Positions 43,200 through 52,359 of a stretch of DNA of 64,000 nucleotides are shown one piece after another (the first letter of the stretch is position 1; each line of letters opens with the position of its first letter). Under the pieces are notes generated by a model. It was not told where the DNA came from. It made no database searches and saw only the letters and a program-made list of their open reading frames with translations. A program made the position numbers and the translations under genes. Source of the stretch: Streptomyces justiciae (GTDB taxonomy: Bacteria > Actinomycetota > Actinomycetes > Streptomycetales > Streptomycetaceae). The stretch is from positions 1 to 64,000 of the forward strand of contig NZ_JADDXU010000035.1 of assembly GCF_015163075.1 (NCBI RefSeq), read 5' to 3'.

Positions 43200-45989
43200 G
43201 TGATCAGGGCGCACGTCGGCACGGCGGAGGGAACCGGCTCGGCCGGCACCGGCCTGCTCGGTCGGGAGCGGGAGCGGGAGCTGGTGGCCTCGCTGCTGGC
43301 GGGTCTGCCCGGAGGCGGCGGGCTGCTCCACCTGAGCGGCGCGCCCGGTACGGGAAAGTCCACCGTCCTGCGGCTGGCCGCGGCCGAAGCCGTGGGGCAG
43401 GGCATACGTGTGCTGTCGACTGCGTGGGCACCCGGCGAGGAAGAACTGCCGTATGCCGCCCTGCACGGCCTTCTGCGTCCCGTTCTGGCCCATGCCGGCG
43501 ACCTGCCGGACCGTGAGCGTGCCGTCCTGCGCGCCGCTTTCACCGGCGGCGGTACCGTGCCCGACCCCCCGGAGACGGCCGCGGCGGGGCTGCGGCTGCT
43601 GGCCGCGCTGTCGGAGCCGGTGCTGCTGTGCGTGGACGACCTCGACCGGCTCGACGCCGCGAGCCGCGACGCCCTGCTCATCCTGGCGGGGTTCTGCGGC
43701 TCGGCTCCGGCCGGCTCCGGGTCGGTGGGCATGATCGTCGCCGAGCGTGCCGGCGGCGGTTCATGGTCGTCGTATCCCAATGGCGCCGCCGTGGCGCTCG
43801 GGCCGCTGCCCGACGTGCACGCCCGCGCGCTCGTGGCCCGTGCCGGGCGGGTCGGCGGGTACGGCGAGGAGCAGCTCGTCCTCGCCGTGGCGGGCGGCAA
43901 TCCGCTCGCTCTCACCGAGCTCTCCCTGGGCGGAAGCCCGGTCGGGGACACGGCCGGTTTCGGCATGCTGCCCGCGACGCCGCGCCTGGCCGAGGCGTAC
44001 GCGTACGACTGGGCGACGCTGGCGGCGTCCGCCCGCTGCGTGCTGCTCACCGCCGCGCTGAGCACCTCGCCGTGCACGCCAGACATCCTGGCCGCGAGCG
44101 CCTCCCTGCTCGGCGACGACGGCGCGGCCCGTGCCGGTCTCGCGGAGCTCGTCGCTCGCGGACTGGTCGTGGAGGCGGTCGACGAGGGCGCCGAGGGTTC
44201 TCGGGTTCTGTTCCGCGAGCCGCTGCTGCGTGCCGCCGCTGTGCGGCTGGCGTCGGCTGCACGGCGTATGGCGGTGCACGCCGCGCTCGGGCGGAGCCTC
44301 GGCAGTCCTGTCCACGCCGCCTGGCACGCGGCGCAGTGCGTGGCGGGTCCCGACGAGGACCTCGCGGAGCGGCTGGAGCGGTTGGCAGCCGGTTCGCGTT
44401 CGGTCACCGGGGTGCTGGTGGCGCTCGCCGCGCTGGAGGGTGCGGCGCGGCTGTCGGCGGACCCGGAACGGCGGGCGGTACGGCTGCTGCGGGCCGCCGA
44501 ACTGGCCTGTGACCACGGGCTGGTGGACCAGGCCCTGCGGCAGGTGGGCCAGATCGACCCGACCGAGTCGGGGACGCTCGGGCGCGCCCTGCTGCTGCGG
44601 GTGCACGATCTGCTGCCGGGCAGCAGCGCGGCCGGACGGGAGCGGGTCGTCGAGCTGTGCGAGGCGGCGCGCGCGGTCGCCGGGCAGGATGCCGCGCTCC
44701 CGCAGAAGCTGCTGCTCGCGGCGGCCCGCAGATGCCGGTGGCAGCAGGTCGGATCGAGGGAACGCGACCTGGTCCTGCGCACCGCGAAGGAACTGCGGGC
44801 CGGGCCCCGGGACGGCTGGTATCTCGTCGTGCTGTCGCTGATCGACCCCCTGAGCGTGCCGCGGCCACCGGTCCCACAGCCCGTGCCGCGGCCCTCCGAC
44901 GTCGAGGGGCGCAGCCTGTTCAGCCAGGTGACCACCCTCACCGTCGACTTCGAGCGGGCGGAGCCGCTCCTCGAGGAGGTGGAGGCCGCCTTCCGTGCCA
45001 CGGGCCGGTACGGGCAGCTGCCGCTGATGCTCGTACCGCGGACGATGTGTCAGATCTGGCTCGGCACGCAGTGGCACAAGGCTCTGGCGCTGGCCGAGGA
45101 GAGCCGGGTGATCGCCGAGCGGACGGCGCAGTCGGACTGGGCGGCGCGGGCCACGGGGATGCTGGCCATCGTCGCGGCGTTGCGCGGAGAGCACGACCGG
45201 GCGACGGAATGCGCCGCGGAGGTCGAGGAGTCCTCCCTGCGCGTCGGCCAGGACCGGCAGTTGAGCCTGGCCGTGCTGGCCCGCGCGCTCACCGCGGCCG
45301 GCACGGGCCGTTACGCCGAGGCCTACGCCCGGCTGCGCTCGCTGTTCGCGGACCCGAGGACGCCGTACGCCTTCGAGCAGTTCTGGGGCCTCGCCTTCCT
45401 GGCGGAGGCGGCGCTGCCCGCCGGGGAGCAGGCCGACGCCAGGACCGTCGCCGCCCAGGTCGCGTCGCTGACGCGGGCGGGGTGTTCCCCGCTGCTGGAG
45501 CGGATCGTGGCCTACGCGGACGCGGTGCTCGCCCCGGACGAGGAGGCGGAGGAGCGCCACCGTCACGTGCTGCGGCCCGGGATCGAGGTGTCGCCGCTGC
45601 TGCACGGGATGGCCCAGTTCGGCTACGGGGCCTGGTTGCGGCGTCGGCGGCGCGTCACCGAGTCGAGGGCGCCGCTGGCGGCTGCCGAGTCGGTGTTCCG
45701 GGCCCTTGGGGCCCCGTCGCGCGCCGAGCAGGCCGCCTCGGAGTTGCGGGCGACGGGCTGGGCGGCGGACGGGCCGTCCGGCGAGGACGATGTGGACGGC
45801 ATCGCTCACCTGCTGTCACCGCAGCAGCTCACCATCGCCCGGCTCGCCGCCCGCGGCCTGTCCAACCGGGCCATCGGGGAGCAGTTGCGCCTGTCACCCC
45901 GTACGGTCTCCTCGCACCTGTACCAGATCTTCCCGAAGCTGGGCGTCTCCTCGCGGGCGCAGCTCGCCGCGAAGTTCGGGGCCGACTGA
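43200..45989 (+). CDS. LAL-family transcriptional regulator 3
   Basis: A 929-aa LAL regulator. Walker A GAPGTGKST (47-55), Walker B VLLCVDDLDRLDAASRDALL, a TPR-like helical middle, and C-terminal HTH LSPQQLTIARLAARGLSNRAIGEQLRLSPRTVSSHLYQIFPKLGV. GTG 43200 has the strong ribosome-binding site GGAGGAGAC. It is convergent with LAL 4 with only a 10-bp gap. Its HTH is much closer to that of LAL 4 than to LAL 2, so the facing pair probably arose by duplication. Target genes unknown. Confidence 0.92.
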   Translation: MIRAHVGTAEGTGSAGTGLLGRERERELVASLLAGLPGGGGLLHLSGAPGTGKSTVLRLAAAEAVGQGIRVLSTAWAPGEEELPYAALHGLLRPVLAHAGDLPDRERAVLRAAFTGGGTVPDPPETAAAGLRLLAALSEPVLLCVDDLDRLDAASRDALLILAGFCGSAPAGSGSVGMIVAERAGGGSWSSYPNGAAVALGPLPDVHARALVARAGRVGGYGEEQLVLAVAGGNPLALTELSLGGSPVGDTAGFGMLPATPRLAEAYAYDWATLAASARCVLLTAALSTSPCTPDILAASASLLGDDGAARAGLAELVARGLVVEAVDEGAEGSRVLFREPLLRAAAVRLASAARRMAVHAALGRSLGSPVHAAWHAAQCVAGPDEDLAERLERLAAGSRSVTGVLVALAALEGAARLSADPERRAVRLLRAAELACDHGLVDQALRQVGQIDPTESGTLGRALLLRVHDLLPGSSAAGRERVVELCEAARAVAGQDAALPQKLLLAAARRCRWQQVGSRERDLVLRTAKELRAGPRDGWYLVVLSLIDPLSVPRPPVPQPVPRPSDVEGRSLFSQVTTLTVDFERAEPLLEEVEAAFRATGRYGQLPLMLVPRTMCQIWLGTQWHKALALAEESRVIAERTAQSDWAARATGMLAIVAALRGEHDRATECAAEVEESSLRVGQDRQLSLAVLARALTAAGTGRYAEAYARLRSLFADPRTPYAFEQFWGLAFLAEAALPAGEQADARTVAAQVASLTRAGCSPLLERIVAYADAVLAPDEEAEERHRHVLRPGIEVSPLLHGMAQFGYGAWLRRRRRVTESRAPLAAAESVFRALGAPSRAEQAASELRATGWAADGPSGEDDVDGIAHLLSPQQLTIARLAARGLSNRAIGEQLRLSPRTVSSHLYQIFPKLGVSSRAQLAAKFGAD

Positions 45990-45999
45990 CGCGGGAGGC

Positions 46000-48900
46000 T
46001 CAGGGGGTGTGCGGGTCCTTCAAGTCCCTCAGTGTCTCGGCCAGTTGTGCACGGGACGTCACTCCCAGCCGGGGGAAGATGCGGTAGAGGTACGCGCCGA
46101 TGGTCCGTGGTGCGAGGCCGAGTTGTTCGCCGATCTCGCGGTTGGACAGTCCGCGGGCGGCGAGTTCGGCGATGCGCAGTTCCCGGGCGGTGAGCAGCTC
46201 GCGCGCCGTGGTGGGTCGGGACGCGCCCGGAGCGGCGCCGTCCGCGCGTTCCCCGGAGGCCCTCAGCTCCGCGGCGATCCGTGGGGCGCGGGCCTCGGCC
46301 CCCAGCATGGTGAAGGCGGCCGCCGCCTGGCGCAGGGTGGCCTGGGCGTCGGCGAACTGCCAGCGCAGTCGCAGCCATCTCCCCTCGGCCAGCCGCAGCG
46401 GCGCCTCCAGGAAGGGCCAGCGGGACAGGTCCTCGGCGAAGGCCCGTTTGAACATCGCCTGAGCGTCGTGCTCGTCCGCGAGGACGGCCCGCGCCACCGT
46501 GAACCGCAGAGCGACCGCCGGGGGGCACTGCGCGCCCAGCTCCGTCTCCAGCCCGTCAAGCATCGCGAGCGCCTCCGGGGAGGCCTGTTCGGCCTTGGCG
46601 GCCTCGGCGAAGGCCACCACGGCGAACAGGGCGATCGAGCGCGTGTGCGGGTCTGTGAGCAGTGACGTCAACGCGGGAAGGGCCGACGCGGAGTCGCCGC
46701 CCTCCACCAGGGCCCAGGCGGTGTAGACGGCGAGCACCGACTCGATCGTCGGCATCGAGCGCCTGGCCGCCGCCAGATCACGCGCACTGCGCGGGCCCGG
46801 CGGAGTGCCGGTGCGCGTAGCCCGTACGACATCCCGCAGAAGCCGGGCGGCCGCCGCATGGTGGTCCTGGCGGTACGCGCTGTCGGCCAGCTTCACGCAT
46901 CGCCGGAAGGCGTACTCGGCCTGGGCCCAGCTGCCCATGCCCAGGTGTGCCAGTCCCTGCCGGAGCAGCGCCCAAGGCAGTTGTTCCGGCTGGGCGTGGA
47001 AGCGGCGGCGCTCCGCCTGCCGGAACAGGTCCATGGCCCGGACCGGGTCACCGGCGTACATCGCGCTCTGCCCGAGGCGTTCGATGTCGCGCACCGGCAG
47101 GTCAGTCAGGTGCCGGTCGGCGGGGATGTTCGCGAGGACGGTGCCGGCCCGGTCCAGTGGGCGGACCATCGCCATGGCGTGCAGCCACCGGGAGTCGTCC
47201 GCGCGGTCCGGCATACGGTCGAGGAAGGCCACCAGCGCCTCGCATCGCTCGTCGTCACCGACGAGGACGGGCGCGATGATGCGGGCCAGCTCCAGGGCGT
47301 TCTCCTGCTCGACGGCACCGATGGGGGTGGGCCAGTGGGTTGGGTCGGTGGGGATGGGGGTGGCGGAGCCGAGGGTGGTGGGGACGGGGGTGGCGGAGCC
47401 GAGGGTGGTGGGGACGGGGGTGGCGGAGCCGAGGGTGGTGGGGACAGGGGCGGCGCGATCGGGCGGTGCGGAGCTGGGGGCGGAGGAGGTCGAGGCGGAG
47501 GAGGCCGAGGCGGTGGAGCCTGAGGCGGTGGAGGCCGAGGCGGTGGAGGCCGAGGAGGCCGGGGCGGAGGAGGCCGGGGCGGTGGGGGGCAGGGTGCCGG
47601 TGGTGAGCGGTGAGGTCGGGGGTTGTGCGTCAGTGGGGCCGATCCTTGTCAGGGCCTCGGCGCACAAGGTGCCCAGGGGGCCCAGCGGGTGGCGGAGGGC
47701 GCGGTGGGCCATCGTGCGGGCCATGCGTTCCAGGCCGAGGAGCTGGGCGAGTTGTGCGGCCCGCAGGGCGCAGCGGCCCTGGTCGGCGGGGTCCTCGTAG
47801 AGGTCGGACGCGCGCCGCAGCAGTCGTACGGCCATCCTCGGCTCGCACAGTTCCAGCGCGTCGCCGTCCACGGCCTCCAGGCGGGCCGCCAGCTCCGGGT
47901 CGGGTCCCTCCACCGCCTGGGAACGGTGCCACAGCATCCGTACCGAGCCGGGTGGCAGGACGGCCGCCAGGGCCGCGTGCGCGGCGCGGCACCGGTGTGG
48001 GTCGGTGCCGTGGACGATCGCCCCTGCCATCGCGGGGTGGCCGAAGTACGGCCGCGTGCCGTCGAAGGTCACGAGGCCCGCGCGTTCCGCGGGGTCCAGT
48101 GCCGCGAAGTCCAGTGCGGTGCCGCCGATCCTGGAGGCGGCGGACAGGAGGAGTGTCAGGTCGCCCTCCGGGTACAGTGCCGCGACCAGCAGCAGGTCCC
48201 GGGTCCCGGCCGGCAGCCCCGCGGCGCCCGGTGCCATGGCGGAGGCCAGCCGGTCGGAGGAGGCGGGCATGCCGGGCACCGTGTCCTCGGACGGGACGGG
48301 CAGTTCCAGCAGTGCCAGGGGGTTGCCGGCGGCGGTCGCCAGGAGTTCGCGCACGGTCTCCGCGCCGAGACCGGGACGTCGCGAGGCCAGGAGCAGAGCG
48401 GATTCGGCCGGGGAGAGCGGGCCGAGGGGCAGTGTGGGAAGGCCGGTCAGGGGGCTCGGCAGGGTGCGGTGCGGGCGGGAGGTCATCAGCAGGGCCAGCG
48501 GAGAGCCTTGTGCCCGCCGGGCGACGAACGTCAGCACTTGTCTGCTGGGTTCGTCCAGCGCGTCCCAGTCGTCGACGGCGACCAGCAGGGGCTGTCCGGC
48601 GCGGCTGACGGCTGCCAGCACGTCGAGGACGGCGAAGGCCGGCCAGGAGTGTCCGTCGCCCGGGGCGGGAGCACCGTCGACCAGCACGCTGAACAGCGCG
48701 TCGAGGTCGGTCGGTACCGCCGGGCCGGTCAGGACCCCCGGGTCGGTCGGGACCGCCGGGCCGGTCAGGACCCCCGGGTTAGTCGGGACAGCCGGGCCGG
48801 TCAGGACCCCCGGGTTAGTCGGGACCGCCGGGCCGGTCAGGACCCCCGGGTTAGTCGGGACCGCCGGGCCGGTCAGGACCCCCGGGTTAGTCGGGACCGC

Positions 48901-49302
48901 CGAGTCGGTCAGGACCCCCGGGTTAGTCGGGACAGCCGGGTAGGTCGGGTCCGCTCGGTTCGCCAGCACCGGCCAGATGGTCTGGAGCAGGCCGGACAGG
49001 TCGGGCGGGTTGCTGCCGCGGATGCCGGCACACCGTAGGACACGCATGCCGTCGGCCCTTGCCGCCTGGACTGCGGCTTCCAGCAGCGCCGACTTGCCCG
49101 TGCCGGCCTGCCCGGACACCACGAGGGCCGCGCCCCGGTCCGTCGCCTCGATGAGGAAGTCGCGTAGCGCCCGCAGTTCAGCGGTCCGGCCGACGAAGCC
49201 CGGATCGCCAGGTGCTGCCTGGTACAGGAGGGAGGGGAGCGAGGGTGCGGGTGGTCCGTTCTCGATCGCGGTCAGGGAGGAGAACCTGCCTTGTACGTTC
49301 AT
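46000..49302 (-). CDS. LAL-family transcriptional regulator 4 with repeat insertions
   Basis: An 1100-aa LAL regulator, longer than usual. It has FVGRTAELRAL, Walker A GQAGTGKS (64-71) and Walker B LLVAVDDWDALDEPS near 235. Between them, residues ~123-203 are a 12-aa tandem repeat (AVPTNPGVLTGP). A Ser/Thr/Ala/Pro low-complexity linker with a 10-aa repeat (TTLGSATPVP) covers about 568-655. The C-terminal HTH is LTARELRIAELAARGLSNREIGEQLGLAPRTIGAYLYRIFPRLGV. ATG 49302 follows GGGGGAACC. The insertions lie in loops of the ATPase and TPR parts and need not destroy function. Confidence 0.9.
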   Translation of the reverse strand: MNVQGRFSSLTAIENGPPAPSLPSLLYQAAPGDPGFVGRTAELRALRDFLIEATDRGAALVVSGQAGTGKSALLEAAVQAARADGMRVLRCAGIRGSNPPDLSGLLQTIWPVLANRADPTYPAVPTNPGVLTDSAVPTNPGVLTGPAVPTNPGVLTGPAVPTNPGVLTGPAVPTNPGVLTGPAVPTDPGVLTGPAVPTDLDALFSVLVDGAPAPGDGHSWPAFAVLDVLAAVSRAGQPLLVAVDDWDALDEPSRQVLTFVARRAQGSPLALLMTSRPHRTLPSPLTGLPTLPLGPLSPAESALLLASRRPGLGAETVRELLATAAGNPLALLELPVPSEDTVPGMPASSDRLASAMAPGAAGLPAGTRDLLLVAALYPEGDLTLLLSAASRIGGTALDFAALDPAERAGLVTFDGTRPYFGHPAMAGAIVHGTDPHRCRAAHAALAAVLPPGSVRMLWHRSQAVEGPDPELAARLEAVDGDALELCEPRMAVRLLRRASDLYEDPADQGRCALRAAQLAQLLGLERMARTMAHRALRHPLGPLGTLCAEALTRIGPTDAQPPTSPLTTGTLPPTAPASSAPASSASTASASTASGSTASASSASTSSAPSSAPPDRAAPVPTTLGSATPVPTTLGSATPVPTTLGSATPIPTDPTHWPTPIGAVEQENALELARIIAPVLVGDDERCEALVAFLDRMPDRADDSRWLHAMAMVRPLDRAGTVLANIPADRHLTDLPVRDIERLGQSAMYAGDPVRAMDLFRQAERRRFHAQPEQLPWALLRQGLAHLGMGSWAQAEYAFRRCVKLADSAYRQDHHAAAARLLRDVVRATRTGTPPGPRSARDLAAARRSMPTIESVLAVYTAWALVEGGDSASALPALTSLLTDPHTRSIALFAVVAFAEAAKAEQASPEALAMLDGLETELGAQCPPAVALRFTVARAVLADEHDAQAMFKRAFAEDLSRWPFLEAPLRLAEGRWLRLRWQFADAQATLRQAAAAFTMLGAEARAPRIAAELRASGERADGAAPGASRPTTARELLTARELRIAELAARGLSNREIGEQLGLAPRTIGAYLYRIFPRLGVTSRAQLAETLRDLKDPHTP
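47351..47440 (-). repeat. 30-bp tandem repeat in LAL 4 linker
   Basis: Three nearly identical 30-bp units, with a partial fourth, encode TTLGSATPVP/TTLGSATPIP in frame. They are followed on the coding strand by a Ser/Thr/Ala-rich stretch of GAG/GCC-type codons to about 47600. Because the unit is a multiple of three, copy-number change would keep the frame. Confidence 0.85.
48721..48936 (-). repeat. 36-bp tandem repeat (minisatellite) inside the LAL 4 ATPase domain
   Basis: Six full 36-bp units plus a degenerate seventh (to about 48694), encoding AVPTNPGVLTGP with variants at the ends (TDS in the first, TDPG in the sixth). Units are nearly identical at the DNA level, including the AT-richer ACTAAC (Thr-Asn) codons, so expansion is recent. 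The array lies between Walker A and Walker B. Confidence 0.92.
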
Positions 49303-49389
49303 CGGTTCCCCCTGCTTTGCTACGCACGGTCCCATCCGTCGCCAGGAGCGCTCTTGTGCATGCTGCCATTTCGGTGGAGGGGAACGCGA

Positions 49390-50064
49390 ATGACCAGGGC
49401 GGTTAGGGTCGGCGGCATGCGTCTTGCTCTCTTCGACCTGGACGGGACCCTGGTCGACCGTCGTGCCGCGTTCGCGGATGCCATAGCCGAGCTCGTCCAC
49501 GACCATGCCTACGGGCCGGAGATCGAGGGCTGGTTGCGTGTCGAGCTGGCCGACACCGCGGATCGCGGTGACTTCGAGCGGCTGCGTGACAGGTTCCAGG
49601 TCCGGGAGTCGGCCGAGCATCTGTGGCGGGTGTACGTCGATCGCATGGCGTCCGCCGTGCACTGCCGGCCCGTCGTGCTGGACAGCCTGGCGCGGCTGAA
49701 GGACGCCGGCTGGAGCATCGGGGTCGCAACCAACGGGGCCAGTGACATCCAGCGCGCCAAGGTCCGGGCCACCGGGCTCGCCGATCTGATCGACGGGATC
49801 GCCGCGTCCGGTGACATCGACGTGCGCAAGCCCGACGCGCGGCTCTTCGAGCTGGCCGCCGCTCGGTGCGGTACGCAGTTGACGCCCGGGGACTGGATGA
49901 CCGGGGACAACCCTGAGTCCGACATCGCCGGTGGTGCGGCGGCGGGGCTGCGCACGATCTGGGTGCGGGGCCGTGTCTGGCCTGAGGGGCTCGCGGTTCC
50001 GCATCACACGGCTGACGACGTCGTCGACGCCGTCGACTATCTGCTGGCCAACTCCACGCTGTAG
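49390..50064 (+). CDS. HAD-superfamily phosphatase
   Basis: A 224-aa haloacid-dehalogenase-like hydrolase. Motif I FDLDGTLVDRR holds the nucleophile and acid Asp; a helical cap follows; motif II is GVATNGASD; motif III is the Lys in DVRKPDARLF; motif IV is GDNPESDIAGGAAAG. This is the phosphoglycolate-phosphatase/YjjG pattern. ATG 49390 is 7 bases after GGAGGGG. ATG 49417 would give the more usual MRLALFDLDG start. It is divergent from LAL 4 across 87 bp and convergent with the LysR gene. Substrate unknown. Confidence 0.88.
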   Translation: MTRAVRVGGMRLALFDLDGTLVDRRAAFADAIAELVHDHAYGPEIEGWLRVELADTADRGDFERLRDRFQVRESAEHLWRVYVDRMASAVHCRPVVLDSLARLKDAGWSIGVATNGASDIQRAKVRATGLADLIDGIAASGDIDVRKPDARLFELAAARCGTQLTPGDWMTGDNPESDIAGGAAAGLRTIWVRGRVWPEGLAVPHHTADDVVDAVDYLLANSTL

Positions 50065-50074
50065 GGCGGCCCTG

Positions 50075-50965
50075 TCACGGGATGCGCTCGCGCAGGCGGT
50101 GCAGCAGTGCGTGCAGGGCCGGGTCGTCGTTGGTGCGGCGCCAGACCAGGTCGAGTTCCACGGCGGCCGGGGTGGGCAGTTCGAGGGGTTTGAAAACGAC
50201 CTCGGGGTGGCGCAGTTGTGCGGCGGTCTCGGGGACCAGGGCCACTCCGAGGCCTACGTTGACCAGGGCGAGGATGCTGTGGACCTGGCTGAGGTACTGG
50301 GAGTAGACGGGCGTGACGTGGGCGGAGCGGAAGACGCTGATCAGTAGTTCGTGGAAGTAGCGGGCCTCCACGGGTGAGTACATCAGCAGCTCCTGGCCCT
50401 CGAACTCCTTGATGTGGAGCGCGCCTTGGCGCTTGGCCAGTTCATGGGTCGAGGGCAGAGCCGCGACCAGTTGTTCCTTCACGGCGGGCGTGGACACCAG
50501 GTCGGGGCCGATCGCGGAGGGGCGGACCAGGGCGAGGTCGAGGCTGTTGTTGGCGAGGGCCGCGAGCTGGTCCCGGGTGACCATCTCCCGCAGGACGATC
50601 TCGGCGCGGGGCATCGTCTCGCGGGCCGTGCTGAGCAGGGTGCCAAGCACGGAGTGGGCGCTGGCGGCGGTGAAGCCGACGGTGATGCTGCCCGCCTCCC
50701 CCGTCGACACCTGTCGTACGGCGAGCGCGGCGTGCTCGGAGTGACGCAGGATGGTGCGGGCCTCGGCGAGGAAGGCCCGGCCTGCGGGCGTGAGTTGGAC
50801 CGATTTGTTGGTGCGGTTGAGGAGTTGGGCGCCGAGGTCGTGCTCCAGCTGTCGTATCTGCCGGCTCAACGGGGGCTGGGTCATGCGCAGGCGTTGTGCC
50901 GCGCGGGTGAAGTGCAGTTCTTCGGCGACGGCCACGAAGCTGGTGAGTTGCGTGAGCGTGAACAA
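50075..50965 (-). CDS. LysR-family regulator of the aldarate cluster
   Basis: A 296-aa LysR-type regulator. The N-terminal winged HTH is TLTQLTSFVAVAEELHFTRAAQRLRMTQPPLSRQIRQLEHDLGAQLL. The periplasmic-binding-protein-like effector domain covers about 90-290. The start is TTG at 50965, preceded by GGGAGAG; no ATG or GTG is better placed. It is divergent from the talarate/galactarate dehydratase across 115 bp that contain an inverted repeat. By position it should control the sugar-acid genes, with an aldarate or a downstream keto-acid as the likely inducer. Confidence 0.92.
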   Translation of the reverse strand: MFTLTQLTSFVAVAEELHFTRAAQRLRMTQPPLSRQIRQLEHDLGAQLLNRTNKSVQLTPAGRAFLAEARTILRHSEHAALAVRQVSTGEAGSITVGFTAASAHSVLGTLLSTARETMPRAEIVLREMVTRDQLAALANNSLDLALVRPSAIGPDLVSTPAVKEQLVAALPSTHELAKRQGALHIKEFEGQELLMYSPVEARYFHELLISVFRSAHVTPVYSQYLSQVHSILALVNVGLGVALVPETAAQLRHPEVVFKPLELPTPAAVELDLVWRRTNDDPALHALLHRLRERIP

Positions 50966-50988
50966 CGATGCTCTCCCGGTATCAACGT

Positions 50989-51014
50989 ATGCAAATTTTG
51001 AGTTAGACGTGCAT
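50989..51014. promoter_or_regulatory. LysR binding region, divergent promoter
   Basis: ATGCA (50989-50993) and TGCAT (51010-51014) are inverted arms around a 16-base AT-rich centre. LysR regulators bind such interrupted dyads between divergent genes. It is the only clearly AT-rich dyad in the 115-bp gap. Confidence 0.45.
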
Positions 51015-51080
51015 TCTCCGGAGGCCTAGCTTCAGGGGGCGAGCAACGCAACCAACCCCTGCAAGGCACCGGAGCTGCAA

Positions 51081-52259
51081 GTGGTGAGCACGATGAACTC
51101 GACGCCGTACGGCACACACCAGGGCGAGGCCACGCTGGACCGGATCTCGTGGCTCAAGCTGTCCTCGGTCGTTCTTCCGCTGGCCACGCCGGTGAGTGAC
51201 GCCAAGGTGTTGACGGGGCGGCAGACACCTATGACGGAGGTCGCCTTCCTCTTCGTGGAGGTGGGGACCGAGCAGGGGTACGAGGGTGTCGGTTTCAGTT
51301 ATTCCAAGCGTGCGGGCGGTCCCGGTCAGTTCGCACATGCCAAGGAGATAGCGCCCGTTCTGATCGGTGAGGACCCCAGTGACATCGCGCGGATCTGGAC
51401 GAAGCTGGTGTGGGCGGGGGCCTCGGTGGGGCGCAGTGGTCTCGCCACGCAGGCCGTCGCCGCGTTCGACATCGCGCTGTGGGATCTGAAGGCGAAGCGG
51501 GCCGGGCTGCCGCTCGCGAAGCTGCTGGGCGCCCATCGCGACTCGGTGCGCTGCTACAACACCTCCGGTGGGTTCCTGCACGCTCCGATCGAGCAGGTCC
51601 TCGAGAACGCCACCGCCTCGCTGGCGGGCGGCATCGGCGGTATCAAGATCAAGGTCGGCCAGCCGGACGGCAAGGCGGACCTGCGCCGGGTGACCGCCGT
51701 ACGGGAGCATCTCGGGGACGACGTGCCGCTGATGGTGGACGCGAACCAGCAGTGGGACCGGCCCACCGCGCAGCGGATGGGGCGGGCGCTGGAGGAGTTC
51801 GGGCTGGTCTGGATCGAGGAGCCGCTCGACGCGTACGACGCCCAGGGGCATGCCGCTCTCGCCGCGTCGCTGGACACGCCGGTCGCGTCGGGCGAGATGC
51901 TCGCGAGCGTCGCCGAGCACCACGAGCTGCTGCGGCACCACGCGGTGGACGTCATCCAGCCGGACGCGCCGCGGATCGGGGGCATCACGCAGTTCCTGCG
52001 GCTGGCCGCGCTCGCCGAGATCCAGCATGTGCACCTCGCACCCCATTTCGCCATGGAGATCCATCTGCATCTGGCCGCCGCCTATCCGCACGAGCCGTGG
52101 GTGGAGCACTTCGACTGGCTGGAGCCGCTGTTCAACGAGCGGCTGCGGATCAGTGACGGGCGGATGCACCTGTCGTCGCGGCCGGGCCTCGGTATCACCC
52201 TCAGCGAGCAGGCCCGGGCGTGGACGCAGGCGGTGCACGAGGTGGGTGCGCGGCCCTGA
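51081..52259 (+). CDS. L-talarate/galactarate dehydratase (enolase superfamily)
   Basis: A 392-aa mandelate-racemase-like dehydratase. Catalytic and metal residues read K189/K191 (GGIKIKVG), D220 (VDANQQWD), E246 (IEEPLD), E272 (ASGEML) and H322 (LAPHFAMEIHLHLAAAYP). These lie a constant 6 positions below the residues I recall for Salmonella talarate/galactarate dehydratase (K197, D226, E252, E278, H328). It would dehydrate galactarate or L-talarate to 5-keto-4-deoxyglucarate. GTG 51081 follows GGAG by 7 bases. It is first in the cluster, opposite the LysR gene. Confidence 0.85.
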   Translation: MVSTMNSTPYGTHQGEATLDRISWLKLSSVVLPLATPVSDAKVLTGRQTPMTEVAFLFVEVGTEQGYEGVGFSYSKRAGGPGQFAHAKEIAPVLIGEDPSDIARIWTKLVWAGASVGRSGLATQAVAAFDIALWDLKAKRAGLPLAKLLGAHRDSVRCYNTSGGFLHAPIEQVLENATASLAGGIGGIKIKVGQPDGKADLRRVTAVREHLGDDVPLMVDANQQWDRPTAQRMGRALEEFGLVWIEEPLDAYDAQGHAALAASLDTPVASGEMLASVAEHHELLRHHAVDVIQPDAPRIGGITQFLRLAALAEIQHVHLAPHFAMEIHLHLAAAYPHEPWVEHFDWLEPLFNERLRISDGRMHLSSRPGLGITLSEQARAWTQAVHEVGARP

Positions 52260-52337
52260 GCCGTCGTACGGAGTGAGTTCCGGCCATTGACCCAGCACGG
52301 TCATCACCCTAACCTCCATCCTCATATGTAGATAGAG

Positions 52338-52351
52338 TCCATATACATGGA
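52338..52351. promoter_or_regulatory. Palindrome overlapping the kdgD ribosome-binding site
   Basis: TCCATATACATGGA has 5-bp arms around ATAC. Its right arm runs into GGAG, the kdgD Shine-Dalgarno sequence, 8 bases before the ATG. An ATGTA/TACAT dyad (52326-52330, 52344-52348) overlaps it. The AT-rich patch stands out in this GC-rich region and is probably an operator controlling kdgD independently of the gene before it. Confidence 0.45.
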
Positions 52352-52359
52352 GTGAGTTC

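Noticed and set aside
48694-48936. CRISPR-like array (36-bp repeats)
   Set aside because: Units are directly adjacent with no spacers and encode an in-frame 12-aa repeat in a LAL regulator; no cas genes present.
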